Below, piece by piece: positions 8,321 to 17,032 of a stretch of DNA of 64,000 nt. The stretch's first letter is position 1. Every line of letters begins with the position of its first letter. The notes below the pieces were generated by a model that worked only from the letters and a program-made list of their open reading frames with translations, was not told the DNA's origin and made no database searches. The stretch covers positions 1 through 64,000 of the forward strand of contig CAYLSV010000009.1 of the NCBI GenBank assembly GCA_964386435.1, written 5' to 3'. The position numbers and the translations under genes were made by a program. This DNA is from CAYLSV01 sp964386435. GTDB lineage: Bacteria; Planctomycetota; Phycisphaerae; Tepidisphaerales; Tepidisphaeraceae.

Positions 8321-9223
8321 TCAGAAGCTCATCGACTGCTTGAAGTGTTCGTAGCGGTCGTCGATTTGCGCTCGGTCGGTGCCGCGGAGGCCGTCGAGGC
8401 TGAAGTCGCTGATGGTGTAGCTGGCGACCACGGTGCCGTAGGCGAGGGCGCGTTTGACGCTGGCGGGGTTGCCGCCGCCCTGGCTGGCGAGGTAGCCCAT
8501 CATGCCGGCGGCGAAGCTGTCGCCGGCGCCGGTCGGGTCGATCACCTGCGCCGTCGGGTAGGCCGGCAGGACGAACAAACCGCGGTCGCTGGCCAGCAGG
8601 CAGCCGTGCTCGCCCTTCTTGATGACCACGAACTTCGGCCCCATCTTCAGCACGTCGTGGGCGGCGTCGATCAGGTTGTCCCGCTCGGTGAGCAGCCGGG
8701 CCTCGCCGTCGTTGAGGACCAGGCCGTCGATCATGCCCAGCAGCTTCGCCAGCTCGTCCCGCTCGGTCTGGATCCACAGATTCATCGTGTCGGCGACGCT
8801 GAGCTTCGCGTGCTTGAGCCGGCCGAGCATGTCCTGCTGCAACGCCGGGTGCGTGTTGGCCAGGAACACGTACTGACTATCAAGATAACTCTCCGGCAAC
8901 TTCGGCGCGGCCTCAGCGAGGACGTTCAGATCGACCTCGACCGTCTGGGCGTCGTTCATGTCCTCGACGTAGCTGCCGTGCCAGCGGAAGGTCTTACTGC
9001 CGGGCCGCTTCTCAAGGCCGGCGAGGTCGATCGGCTGGTCGCCGAACAGGTCGCCCAGGTCGCGGTCGAAGTCCTCGCCGACGACGCCGACGAGACGGAC
9101 GGGGCTGAAGAAGCTGGCCGCGTGGCTGAAGTAGATCGCGCTGCCGCCGATGACGTTGTCGCGTTTGCCGTGGGGCGTCTCAACGGTGTCGATGCCAATG
9201 CTGCCGGTGACGAGAAGGCTCAT
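8321..9223 (-). CDS. PfkB-family carbohydrate or nucleoside kinase
   Basis: A 300-residue ribokinase-fold kinase transferring phosphate from ATP to a sugar or nucleoside hydroxyl. The N-terminal signature appears as IGGSAIYFSHAAS. The C-terminal signature DPTGAGDSFAAG (about 228-239) holds the catalytic Asp and anion hole. The opening VTGSIGIDTVETPHGK resembles the adenosine kinase-like subgroup annotated 'sugar kinase' in planctomycetes; the substrate cannot be deduced. ATG at 9223 was chosen because it overlaps the upstream gene's stop as ATGA, implying translational coupling, and because homologous sequence starts there. Confidence 0.88.
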   Translation of the reverse strand: MSLLVTGSIGIDTVETPHGKRDNVIGGSAIYFSHAASFFSPVRLVGVVGEDFDRDLGDLFGDQPIDLAGLEKRPGSKTFRWHGSYVEDMNDAQTVEVDLNVLAEAAPKLPESYLDSQYVFLANTHPALQQDMLGRLKHAKLSVADTMNLWIQTERDELAKLLGMIDGLVLNDGEARLLTERDNLIDAAHDVLKMGPKFVVIKKGEHGCLLASDRGLFVLPAYPTAQVIDPTGAGDSFAAGMMGYLASQGGGNPASVKRALAYGTVVASYTISDFSLDGLRGTDRAQIDDRYEHFKQSMSF

Positions 9224-9561
9224 GTCGCTGAATCTTTCGGGGAATCTTGGGGAAGTTGCCGCACCTTGGCGGTTTTGGCCGTGACGGTGTAAAGCCGGCC
9301 GGGCGTGAGCCGCTTGAAACGGGCGAACAGCCGCGCGGGGGCCTCGGCGTCCGTGGCGTGCAGAAACACACCCAGCCGCCGCTCGCCCAGCACGCGGCGG
9401 TTGAACGACTCGGCCACCGCCCGCGTCGCCGTCACCGGCTCGCACTGCCGCACGATCGCGTCGTCGATCAGCCCGCCCTCGCCCCGCTCCACCTTGTGCC
9501 CTGCGGCAACAAACGCCGCCTCAAGCTCCGGGGGCACAGACTGGTCAAGCACAAACCGCAC
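9220..9561 (-). CDS. DUF5615-like PIN-fold protein
   Basis: A 113-residue protein whose start, MRFVLDQSVPPELEAAF, with GHKVERGEGGLIDDAIV after it, follows the DUF5615 layout (MKFLLDENLP ... GHDV ... DEEI), a PIN-like nuclease fold often found as a putative toxin. The expected later Asp-containing 'TRDKDF' strand is not conserved here, so nuclease activity is doubtful. There is no antitoxin-like gene beside it; instead it is coupled by a 4-bp overlap to the downstream PfkB kinase. Confidence 0.55.
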   Translation of the reverse strand: MRFVLDQSVPPELEAAFVAAGHKVERGEGGLIDDAIVRQCEPVTATRAVAESFNRRVLGERRLGVFLHATDAEAPARLFARFKRLTPGRLYTVTAKTAKVRQLPQDSPKDSAT

Positions 9562-9607
9562 GGGTGGGCAGGGTAGGCGGCCCGCTGCGGGAACCTTTCA
9601 CGGTGGG

Positions 9608-9709
9608 GAGAAGCCGCGGGGAGAGCAAAGCGATCACCCGGATCCTGCGTGCGGAAGTTGCTTGGTGTGCGGGATCCGGGTGATCGCTTCGCTCTCCCCG
9701 CGGCTTCTC
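9608..9709. repeat. Family C inverted repeat, 102 bp
   Basis: Outer arms GAGAAGCCGCGGGGAGAGC and its inverse, inner arms CGATCACCCGGATCC and GGATCCGGGTGATCG. The same element, with a gap in it, is at 25983-26169. It lies between two minus-strand genes (ends 9741, starts 9561). Confidence 0.88.
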
Positions 9710-9740
9710 CGGAAGATTTAAGAGCATCGACGCCACGTCA

Positions 9741-10289
9741 TCACGGGTTGATGTCGTTGCCACGCCACGCGTTCGTCGCCCGCCAGATGCGTCGCCGGTG
9801 TGGCGGGTTGATCAGGTCGAGACGTTCGACCTCGACCGGTCGCAGCCGCAGCACCTCGAACGTCGCCGGCGGTGGGCCGTCGTAGGTGTCGACGAAGGCG
9901 GCGTCGTCGGCACGGGCTGCCCCGCTGGGCGGCCAGACGAACAACGTTTTCGCCGTCGGGCTGAGGCCCGCCCAGACCCTTGCCGCCAACGGGCCGTTGT
10001 TCAGCACGTCGCAGCGGCCGAGCAGGCGGAACTGCAGCCGTTGCGGCTCGAACCAGAAGTGCCACTCGGTGCAGGCATTGTGGCGCAGCTCGCCGTTCTT
10101 GCGGCTGCGGCGGTCGGAGCAGGCGGCGAGGGTGCCGTTGTCGGCGATGTGGCGGACGACGATCGAGCGCACCCGCGGCCGCCCGGCGGCGTCCACGGTG
10201 GCAAGTTGGGCGATCAGCGGCCCCTGCCGCTCGTCGGCGGCGTGCCGCAGTTCGTCGAGCCATTCCACAACCGAGTATTGCCGCCCCAC
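9741..10289 (-). CDS. Pyridoxamine 5'-phosphate oxidase-like flavoprotein
   Basis: A 182-residue split-barrel protein. The pattern GPLIAQLATVDAAGRPRVRSIVVR, then SDRRSRKNGEL and a WHFWFEP strand, follows the PNPOx-like FMN-binding family of the Alr4036 type. The Arg/Lys-rich DRRSRK region matches the FMN phosphate-binding site of PNPOx. The family includes PNP oxidases and FMN-dependent reductases of unknown substrate, so PdxH activity is not claimed. It starts 42 bp before the tRNA gene on the other strand. Confidence 0.75.
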   Translation of the reverse strand: MGRQYSVVEWLDELRHAADERQGPLIAQLATVDAAGRPRVRSIVVRHIADNGTLAACSDRRSRKNGELRHNACTEWHFWFEPQRLQFRLLGRCDVLNNGPLAARVWAGLSPTAKTLFVWPPSGAARADDAAFVDTYDGPPPATFEVLRLRPVEVERLDLINPPHRRRIWRATNAWRGNDINP

Positions 10290-10331
10290 TTGCCGGCGGC
10301 CGGGTGGGGGCTAAACTAACGGCCCGTTGCC

Positions 10332-10421
10332 GGAGAGGTGGCCGAGTGGCTTAAGGCAACGCTTTGCTAAAGCGTCGTAGGGTTTATAACCCTACCGGAG
10401 GTTCGAATCCTCTCCTCTCCG
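10332..10421 (+). tRNA. tRNA-Ser (GCU)
   Basis: A 90-nt tRNA with a long variable arm, as in class II tRNAs. The acceptor stem is GGAGAGG (10332-10338) with CCTCTCC (10414-10420); the discriminator is G10421, as usual for tRNA-Ser. The anticodon stem is ACGCT/AGCGT and the anticodon GCT is at 10366-10368, reading AGC/AGU. The T arm is GGAGG-TTCGAAT-CCTCT. The 3' CCA is not encoded. Confidence 0.95.
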
Positions 10422-10453
10422 CTGTTGTCCGCCGCACCCGCAAGGAGCCCGAC

Positions 10454-10528
10454 ATGCCCAAGCCCCGCCGCCGCCGCAAAGTCGGCTCGAAAAAGCGCAA
10501 GGCCCGCCGCGACCGTCGCAAGAAGTGA
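10454..10528 (+). CDS. 24-residue Arg/Lys-rich basic peptide
   Basis: A short ORF of 24 residues, of which 17 are Arg or Lys, beginning MPKPRRRRKVGSKKRK. A strong ribosome-binding site, AAGGAG at 10442-10447, lies 6 bases before the ATG, and a strong intrinsic terminator follows at 10563. It sits 32 bp after tRNA-Ser and may be co-transcribed with it. Composition and size are like small ribosome-associated basic proteins (THX or COX24/AURKAIP1-like), but I cannot assign it to either. Alternatively it is an RNA- or DNA-binding peptide of unknown role. Confidence 0.7.
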   Translation: MPKPRRRRKVGSKKRKARRDRRKK

Positions 10529-10562
10529 CGCCGCGAGTCTGTAATTCACCGTTGTTCATCCA

Positions 10563-10600
10563 CCACGTCCCGACCCAGCTGTCGGGACGTGGTTTTCTTT
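10563..10600 (+). terminator. Rho-independent terminator
   Basis: A perfect 12-bp stem, CCACGTCCCGAC with GTCGGGACGTGG, a 6-base loop, then TTTTCTTT. It is the clearest intrinsic terminator in the window and closes the tRNA-Ser / basic-peptide unit. Confidence 0.92.
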
Positions 10601-10686
10601 GCGCGTCAATGCCGCGGTCGCAACAACTCACGGCAGGCCCGGCTCATGCGGGAGGACTGCAATCCTCAATAAAAATTTTCGCGTGA

Positions 10687-10740
10687 TGTCGCTGAAGCCG
10701 CCTCCGCCTCGTGGAGGCGGGGCTTCACGAGGCGGAGGCG
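10687..10740. repeat. Family A short copy
   Basis: A single compact copy: GTCGCTGAAGCCGCC, then the CCGCCTC/GAGGCGG hairpin and part of the opposite arm. It lies 31 bp downstream of the stop of the 2003-residue protein gene. Confidence 0.75.
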
Positions 10741-10770
10741 CTGCGGCTGGCTTGGATCGCACTGGGAGCG

Positions 10771-13700
10771 TCAGGCCACGCTGTCGGCACCGAGCACACT
10801 TTCGATGTCGCTGCGGACGTTGTCGCGTTCGTTGGAGGTGCCGTCGTTGTAGAGGTCGTCGAGGGTGACGGTGATGGGGCCGTCGGTGCGGGCGGAGTAG
10901 TCGACGATGTCGATGCCAATGCCGCCCTGCATGTTGTCGCTGCCTTGGCCGCCGACGAGGGTGTCGTCGTCGAGGCCGCCGGAGAGATCATCGCGGCCGG
11001 CCTCGCCGAAAAGCTGGTCGTTGCCGGCGTTGCCTTGGATGAAGTCGCGGTTGCCGCCGCCGAAGAGTTGGTCGTTGCCGCGGCCGCCGACGAGGAAGCC
11101 GGGGCCGTCGGCGTCGATCATCACGTCGTCGCCGTTGCCGCCGAGCAGCGTGCTGGGCAGATCGGTGCGGTTCTCGCCGCGGTCGTCGCCGCCGCCGAGG
11201 TCGAAGTAGACGCCGCGGGTGACGTCGGCCAACGGGTAGCGGCCGACCTCAACGCCGGCGTCAAAGATGACGACGTCGGTGCCGTCGATCTCGGCGGTGG
11301 CCGAGTCGTCGTCGAGGGTGCCGAGGGCGTAGACGAAGCCGCGGTCGTCGATGCGGGTGGTGATGCCGGTCGGTGCCGGGCCGTCGTCGTTCGCCGCCTC
11401 GCCGTCGAGGGTGTCGGCGCCCAGGACGTTCTCGACGTCGGCCCGGACGTTGTCGTTCTCGCCGGGGGCACCGTCGTTGTAGAGGCCGTCGCGGGTGACG
11501 ACAATAGTTTCGGCGGCGCGGGCCGAGTAGTCGGTGGTGTCGTCGCCGCTGCCGCCGGAGACGTCGTCGTTGGCGGCGGCGGAGACGATCGTGTCGTTGC
11601 CGGCCTGGCCCTGGATGATGTTCGAGCCGCCGGTGGTGGTGACGATCCGGTCGTTGCCGTCGAACCCGAACAAGCTGTCGTGGCCGCGGCTGTCACCGGT
11701 GATCGTGTCGTCGCCCGTGCCGCCGTCGTAGAGGTTGGCGTTGAAGCCGTCGCTCGCCGCGGTGCCGGGGTCGCCGCCGAACAGTTCGTCGTTGCCAACG
11801 CCGCCGAACAGGTCGCTGCCGCTGCCGATGAGGGTGTCGTTGCCGGCTTCGCCGAAGGCCGCGCCGCCGGCGTCTTCGGCGGTGCCGGAGAGTTCGAGGT
11901 AGTCGTCGCCGTCGCCGCCGTACAGGACGTTGGCGAGGCCGACGGCGAGGATGCCGTCGCGGCCGGCCCCGCCGAAGGCGGCACCAGTGTTGCGGGCGAG
12001 GCGGATCTCGTCGTCGCCGTCGTTGCCTTCGATGTTGACGAAGCCGTCGTCGGTGGCGTTGCTCGCCGAGATCGTGTCGTTGCCGTCGCCGCCGAAGACG
12101 GTGCTGACGCCGGCCAGGCCGACAGCGGTGATTTCATCATTGCCCGCCCCGCCGTCGATGACGGTGCGGACGGTGTCGGCCGCGATCACGTCATCGCCCG
12201 CCCCGCCCAGAATGGTGGAGGTGGTGACACTCGTGTTGCCGTTGGTCGGGAAGGCGTAAAAGCTGATCGCGTCGCGGCCGGCCAAAGCGTCGACCTTGAT
12301 AGAGGTCACGCCGCTGGCAACCTCGCGGAAGATTTCGGTGCCGTTATCGGTGACGGTCAGGTCCGTGCCGTCGAAGTCAACGCCGATCACATCGTCGGCG
12401 TCGGTGCCAGTGATGGCGAGGAGGCCGTCGGTCAGCACGGCTTCGACTTCCTTGTCAGCGGTGTCGTCGTCGGCGCCGAGGACGGTTTCGATGTCGTCGC
12501 GGACGTTGTCGTTCTCGCCGGGGGCGCCGTCGTTGGCGAGGTTGTCGCGTGTGACGGTGATGGGGCCGTCGGTGCGGGCGGCGTAGTCGGCAATGTCGTT
12601 GCCGTCGCCACCGCGGAGGTCGTCGCTCGGGCCGGGGGAGATGAGGGTATCGTCACCGTCGCCGCCGACGAGCGTGTCGTGGCCGAGGGCATCACCGGTG
12701 ATCGTGTCGTTGCCGAGGCCGCCGTCGTAGAGGTTGGCGTTGAAGCCGTCGGTGGCGGCGGTGCCGGGGTCGTTGCCGAAGAGTTCGTCGTTGCCGATGC
12801 CGCCGAAGAGGTCGCTGCCGCTGCCGAGCAGCGTGTCGTCGCCGGCCTCGCCGTGGACGCTGCCGCCGCGAGTTTCGGCGTTGCCGGTGATCTCGAGGTA
12901 GTCGTGGTCGTCGCCGCCGAAGAGTTGGGTGTCGACGCCGTCGGTGGCAAGCAACACGTCTTGGCCGATGTCGCCGAAGGCGCGGACGCCGCGGCTGGCC
13001 GTTTGGATGATGTCGTTGCCGGCCCCGCCCTCGACGAGAAGGAAGCCGTCGCCGCCGCCGTCGCTGCGCAGGGTGTCGTTGCCCTCGCCGCCGTAGACGG
13101 TGCTGCTGGCGGCGATCGGGATGACGCGGACGTCGTCGCCGCCCGCCCCGCCGTCGATGACGGTGCCCGCAACATCGGCCACGATCACGTCGTCGCCGGC
13201 CCCGCCGTTGATGGTGGCCGGGATGGCGGGGGTGCCGTTGGTCAGGACGTGGAACGCACTGATCGAGTCGCGGCCGCCGAGGGCGTCGACGGTGAACGAG
13301 ACGACGCTGGCCATCGGCTGCCGGAAGATCTCGACGTCGTTGGCCTCGACAGTCAGTTCGGTGCCGGTGGTTTCGACGGCAATCACGTCGTCGGCTTCGG
13401 TGCCGGTGACGGTGAGGACGCCGTCGGCGAAACTCGCGGTGACAACCGGGTCGTCGCCGCCGCCGCCGGTGTCGCCGTTGGGGAGGAGGACGTTTTCGAT
13501 GTCGCTGCGGGCGTTGTCGGCTTCGCCGGGCGCGCCGTCGTTGCCTTGATCGTCAAGGGTGACGCTGAGGTCGCCGGTGCGGGTTGAGTAGTCGATCGTG
13601 TCGTTGCCGCGGCCGCCGGAGAAGTCGTCGCGGTTGCCCAGGCCGGCGATGAGGGTGTCGTCGCCGTCGTTGCCCTGGACGAAGTCGCGGTTGGGGCCGT

Positions 13701-16700
13701 CGGTGATGAGGTCGTTGCCCTTACCGCCGGCGAGGAGGCCGGGGCCGGCCGAGTCGACCAGTTCGTCGTTGCCGCCGCCGCCGAGGAGGGTGCTGGGCAG
13801 ATCGGTGAAGTTGACGGCCACGTCGTCGCCGCCGCCCAGGTCGATGTAGACGCCGCGGGTGACTTGGGTGAGCGGGTAGGTGCCGACGACGGTTTGGTTG
13901 TCGAGGAAGACCAGGTTCGGCCCGCGGACCTCGGCCGTGACGCGGTCATTCGCGGCGGTGCCGAGGGCGTAAGCGAAGCCGCGGTCGTCGATGCGGGTCG
14001 TGACGCCGGTGGTCGAGTTGTCGCCGACGCCACCGCCTAGGTCGGGCAGCAGGACAGTTTCGATGTCGGAACGGGCGTTGTCGGCCTCGCCCGATTCGCC
14101 GTCGTTGCCTTGGTCGTCGAGCGTGACGGCCACAGCGACGGTACGGTCGCTGTAGTCGATCGTGTCGTCGCCCGCGCCGCCGGAGAAGTCGTCGCGGTTG
14201 CCGAGACCGGCAATCAGCGTGTCGTCGCCGGCGTTGCCTTGGACGAAGTCGCGGTTGCCGCCGTCGCGGATCAAGTCGTTGCCGCGGCCCCCGGCGATGA
14301 GGGCCGGGCCGTTGGCGTCGACGAGTTCGTCGTTGCCGCTGCCGCCGAGCATGGTGCTGGGCAGATCGGTGAGGTTGACGGCCACATCGTCGCCGCCGCC
14401 GAGATCGATGTAGACGCCGCGGGTGACGTCGGCGAGCGGGAAGGTGCCGACGACGGTCGTGTTGTCGAGGAAGACGAGGTTGTCGCCGCGGACCTCGGCC
14501 GTGACGCGGTTGGCGTCGGCGGTGCCCAGGGCGTAGGCGAAGCCGCGGTCGTCGATCCGCGTGGTGACGCCGCTCGTCGGCGTGCCGCCGGTGTCGCCGG
14601 GATCGCCGCCGCCGTTGTCGCCAGGATCACCGCCGCCGCCATCACCGGTGTCGGTGCTGACGGGGGTGTAGATCATTTGGTCGAGCACGGCGTTCTCGCC
14701 GCCGTCGCCGACGCCAATGATCTCGACGCGGTCGCCGTTATTCAGCACCACGTCGCCGAGGTCAATGGTCCGGCGGGTCGAGCCGTCGGGGCGGTCGGAG
14801 CCGGAGGTGTTGTCGTCGGCCGTCCAGGTGGCGAGCTGGGTGCCGTTGATGGAGACGGTGTACTGGCTCGCGCCGTCGCTCTCGTCGTAGTAGGTGAAGC
14901 GGACGTTGTACGTGCCCGACTGCGAGAGGAACGGGAGGTCGATGCGGCCGGTGCCGAGGTTCGGGTCGACGATGGCGTACCGACCGTCGCCGGCGCCAGC
15001 TTGGTCGTTGAGTTGGTGGCGGTAGCCGTCGTAGGCGGCGCGTTCCAGCTCGAGCGTCGCCCCCATCATCGGGGCGTCGTCGGTCAGCGTCCCGGCGGCC
15101 ATGCGCAAGAGGGCTTGGTACTTCGGCGATTCGCTGGCCGGCTCGTCTTGGGTCTTGAAAATGCCCCACCCGCCGTTGCGGTTGGCCCCGCCGACGTAGG
15201 TGAAGTGGTTGAACAAGCGGTTGTCCAGCGCCTCGTAGGCCAGGCCCAGTTGCTGGTAGAGGCCGAACATGTCCGGGTGCTGGTACGCACCGAGCAGCTC
15301 ATCGTACCACGGGGCGGTGGTGCGGCCGATAGGCGTCAGGTGCTGCCCGGCCTCGTAGGTCGTCAGCGGCTTGTCCCACTCGGTGGCCCAGTTCGACCAG
15401 AACACCCGCGCCAATGTCTGGCTCGGCAACCCCTCGACCGTGTCGCGGATGATGTCTTCGGTCGTCGTCGTCTCGTCCCACGTGTACAGCGGGAAGAGCC
15501 CGGCGTACCCGGTTATGGCCACCGTGTCGAAGTCCTCGGGGCTGGCCCACTGCTTCATGTTCTGGCCGACCCAGTTGTCGCCGGCGGCCTGACCCGACAG
15601 CACGCGGATCGCGTCGCCGTCGTCGCCCCGCTCGGCGTTGAAGGCGTCGGTGAAGCGGTTGACCCGCTCGCTCATCCACTGCGTATGAATCTCCCACTGC
15701 TTCGGGTCGCCGAAGCCGCGGGTGTCGAACTGGTACTGGATCCGCTCGAAGCCGATGCTCCCTGGAATCCAGACCTCGTTGCCCCACTCGACGAATACCT
15801 TCCGCCCGGCCTCGAGGTTCTCGGCGAAGTAGCTGCCGGCCCAATCGAGGTAGGCGTTCTCGGCCAGCGTCGGCAGGGTGATCCACACGTCCTTGTCCAA
15901 ACGGTTGGCAATCTCGACGCTGTACTCCAGCGGCACGCCGTAATGGATCTCGTTGCCGAAGTTGCTCGACTTGCGGGCCGTGAAGAAAGCGTCGGCCGGG
16001 TCGGGCCGGTCCTCGGCGAACTCCAGCGTGTTGTTGAGTGTGTCGCTCCACACCATGGTCCGCAGCACCTTCATGTCGGCCAACCGCTGCTCGTAGAGCG
16101 GGTGGAACGGGCTGAAGTCGGCCCCCGGCTCCCAGACCTGCCCGACAAAGCTTTGCCCCTCGTAATCGGGCATCCAGACGTGAATGTTCTTCACCGGATC
16201 GGCCGCGTACATCGCCCGGCCCTGGGCGTCGTTGGTCTTGATGTCGACCCGCAGTTGCAGGTTGCCGTCGAAGTCGTCGGGCAGATCGAACTCCGCCCGG
16301 TGCTCGCCGTTGTCGCCGATTTGGCCGAGGTAGCGGTAGGCCACGCCGGGCGCGGCAACGCCGACGTCGCCGCCGTCGCCCTCCCACTGCACGGTGTAGG
16401 TGCCGCCGGGGTAAGCGCCGCCAAGGTCGCGGAGCAGCCAGGTGTAGAACCGCCACTGGTTGATTGTCTCGCCGGCGGAGTTGGTCAGCGACTCGAACCG
16501 CTCGGGCCAGAGGTTGTCATCGACGCGGACGTTGCCCGCCCGGTCCATGGTCTGCTGCTTCGTCTCGTTGAAGCCGAGCGCTTCCCAATCCGAGGCCCGC
16601 TTCATGATGTCGGTGAATGTCCACGCCGTCTGGTAATCCACCGCGGCGTCCAGGTTCACCCCGACCGCGTTGGGCTGGTCCAGGTAGCTCGGCAGGTCGG

Positions 16701-16782
16701 CGGCCAGCAGGCGGCGCGACTCCAGCGTCTCAAGGGCGGCCTGGCGGATCGGACGGACGGACGACAGTTGGCGTGACTTCAT
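10771..16782 (-). CDS. Giant exported glycosidase-like protein with Ca-binding repeats
   Basis: 2003 residues. The N-terminus carries the planctomycete surface signal LESRRLLA at 20-27. Residues about 40-600 form a domain with VEWGNEVW (about 331-338), whose Asn-Glu pair is the acid/base signature of clan GH-A glycosidases. A carbohydrate-binding-like beta domain follows at about 611-704 (GTYNVRFTYYDESDG ... DLGDVVLNNGD), then a Gly/Asp linker. From about 734 to the end are RTX-type nonapeptide blocks (GGxGxD), including three near-identical cassettes opening GVTTRIDDRGFAYALGT near 734, 925 and 1803. Those repeats bind Ca2+ in known families. It is probably cell-surface or secreted. The upstream 16783-17032 holds a GAGGGGAGC ribosome-binding site near the ATG and nothing else recognisable. 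Repeats of this type are prone to recombination and misassembly. Confidence 0.85.
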   Translation of the reverse strand: MKSRQLSSVRPIRQAALETLESRRLLAADLPSYLDQPNAVGVNLDAAVDYQTAWTFTDIMKRASDWEALGFNETKQQTMDRAGNVRVDDNLWPERFESLTNSAGETINQWRFYTWLLRDLGGAYPGGTYTVQWEGDGGDVGVAAPGVAYRYLGQIGDNGEHRAEFDLPDDFDGNLQLRVDIKTNDAQGRAMYAADPVKNIHVWMPDYEGQSFVGQVWEPGADFSPFHPLYEQRLADMKVLRTMVWSDTLNNTLEFAEDRPDPADAFFTARKSSNFGNEIHYGVPLEYSVEIANRLDKDVWITLPTLAENAYLDWAGSYFAENLEAGRKVFVEWGNEVWIPGSIGFERIQYQFDTRGFGDPKQWEIHTQWMSERVNRFTDAFNAERGDDGDAIRVLSGQAAGDNWVGQNMKQWASPEDFDTVAITGYAGLFPLYTWDETTTTEDIIRDTVEGLPSQTLARVFWSNWATEWDKPLTTYEAGQHLTPIGRTTAPWYDELLGAYQHPDMFGLYQQLGLAYEALDNRLFNHFTYVGGANRNGGWGIFKTQDEPASESPKYQALLRMAAGTLTDDAPMMGATLELERAAYDGYRHQLNDQAGAGDGRYAIVDPNLGTGRIDLPFLSQSGTYNVRFTYYDESDGASQYTVSINGTQLATWTADDNTSGSDRPDGSTRRTIDLGDVVLNNGDRVEIIGVGDGGENAVLDQMIYTPVSTDTGDGGGGDPGDNGGGDPGDTGGTPTSGVTTRIDDRGFAYALGTADANRVTAEVRGDNLVFLDNTTVVGTFPLADVTRGVYIDLGGGDDVAVNLTDLPSTMLGGSGNDELVDANGPALIAGGRGNDLIRDGGNRDFVQGNAGDDTLIAGLGNRDDFSGGAGDDTIDYSDRTVAVAVTLDDQGNDGESGEADNARSDIETVLLPDLGGGVGDNSTTGVTTRIDDRGFAYALGTAANDRVTAEVRGPNLVFLDNQTVVGTYPLTQVTRGVYIDLGGGDDVAVNFTDLPSTLLGGGGNDELVDSAGPGLLAGGKGNDLITDGPNRDFVQGNDGDDTLIAGLGNRDDFSGGRGNDTIDYSTRTGDLSVTLDDQGNDGAPGEADNARSDIENVLLPNGDTGGGGDDPVVTASFADGVLTVTGTEADDVIAVETTGTELTVEANDVEIFRQPMASVVSFTVDALGGRDSISAFHVLTNGTPAIPATINGGAGDDVIVADVAGTVIDGGAGGDDVRVIPIAASSTVYGGEGNDTLRSDGGGDGFLLVEGGAGNDIIQTASRGVRAFGDIGQDVLLATDGVDTQLFGGDDHDYLEITGNAETRGGSVHGEAGDDTLLGSGSDLFGGIGNDELFGNDPGTAATDGFNANLYDGGLGNDTITGDALGHDTLVGGDGDDTLISPGPSDDLRGGDGNDIADYAARTDGPITVTRDNLANDGAPGENDNVRDDIETVLGADDDTADKEVEAVLTDGLLAITGTDADDVIGVDFDGTDLTVTDNGTEIFREVASGVTSIKVDALAGRDAISFYAFPTNGNTSVTTSTILGGAGDDVIAADTVRTVIDGGAGNDEITAVGLAGVSTVFGGDGNDTISASNATDDGFVNIEGNDGDDEIRLARNTGAAFGGAGRDGILAVGLANVLYGGDGDDYLELSGTAEDAGGAAFGEAGNDTLIGSGSDLFGGVGNDELFGGDPGTAASDGFNANLYDGGTGDDTITGDSRGHDSLFGFDGNDRIVTTTGGSNIIQGQAGNDTIVSAAANDDVSGGSGDDTTDYSARAAETIVVTRDGLYNDGAPGENDNVRADVENVLGADTLDGEAANDDGPAPTGITTRIDDRGFVYALGTLDDDSATAEIDGTDVVIFDAGVEVGRYPLADVTRGVYFDLGGGDDRGENRTDLPSTLLGGNGDDVMIDADGPGFLVGGRGNDQLFGGGNRDFIQGNAGNDQLFGEAGRDDLSGGLDDDTLVGGQGSDNMQGGIGIDIVDYSARTDGPITVTLDDLYNDGTSNERDNVRSDIESVLGADSVA

Positions 16783-17032
16783 GGCGATAAGCTCCCCTCA
16801 ACCGACAAATGCCGCTCCTCGGCCGGCAACCGATCCCACCAAGTGAGGGACGCCACCGAACGGCAAGGATTTTCGAGCCGGCCCGCATTTTCCAAGGCTT
16901 GCTCCGAACGGCCAAGACTGCCCACCGGCGGCGACAGTCCCATAACGGCAGGACTACAACATACGTCCCCCGGCTGCGTCTGTTCCCTCACAAAAGCGAT
17001 TTCCTGCTGCGGCAACCTGTCGCGAGTGGCGA

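Noticed and set aside
10711..16776. Two very long plus-strand open frames (958 and 888 codons) opposite the 2003-residue protein gene.
   Set aside because: They are antisense shadows caused by the G+C-rich, Gly/Asp-repeat codon pattern; their translations are Val/Ala/Gly low complexity with no domain, start or ribosome-binding site.
16783..17032. Possible riboswitch upstream of the giant exported protein.
   Set aside because: I found no recognisable aptamer core or stable terminator/antiterminator pair, only a ribosome-binding site.
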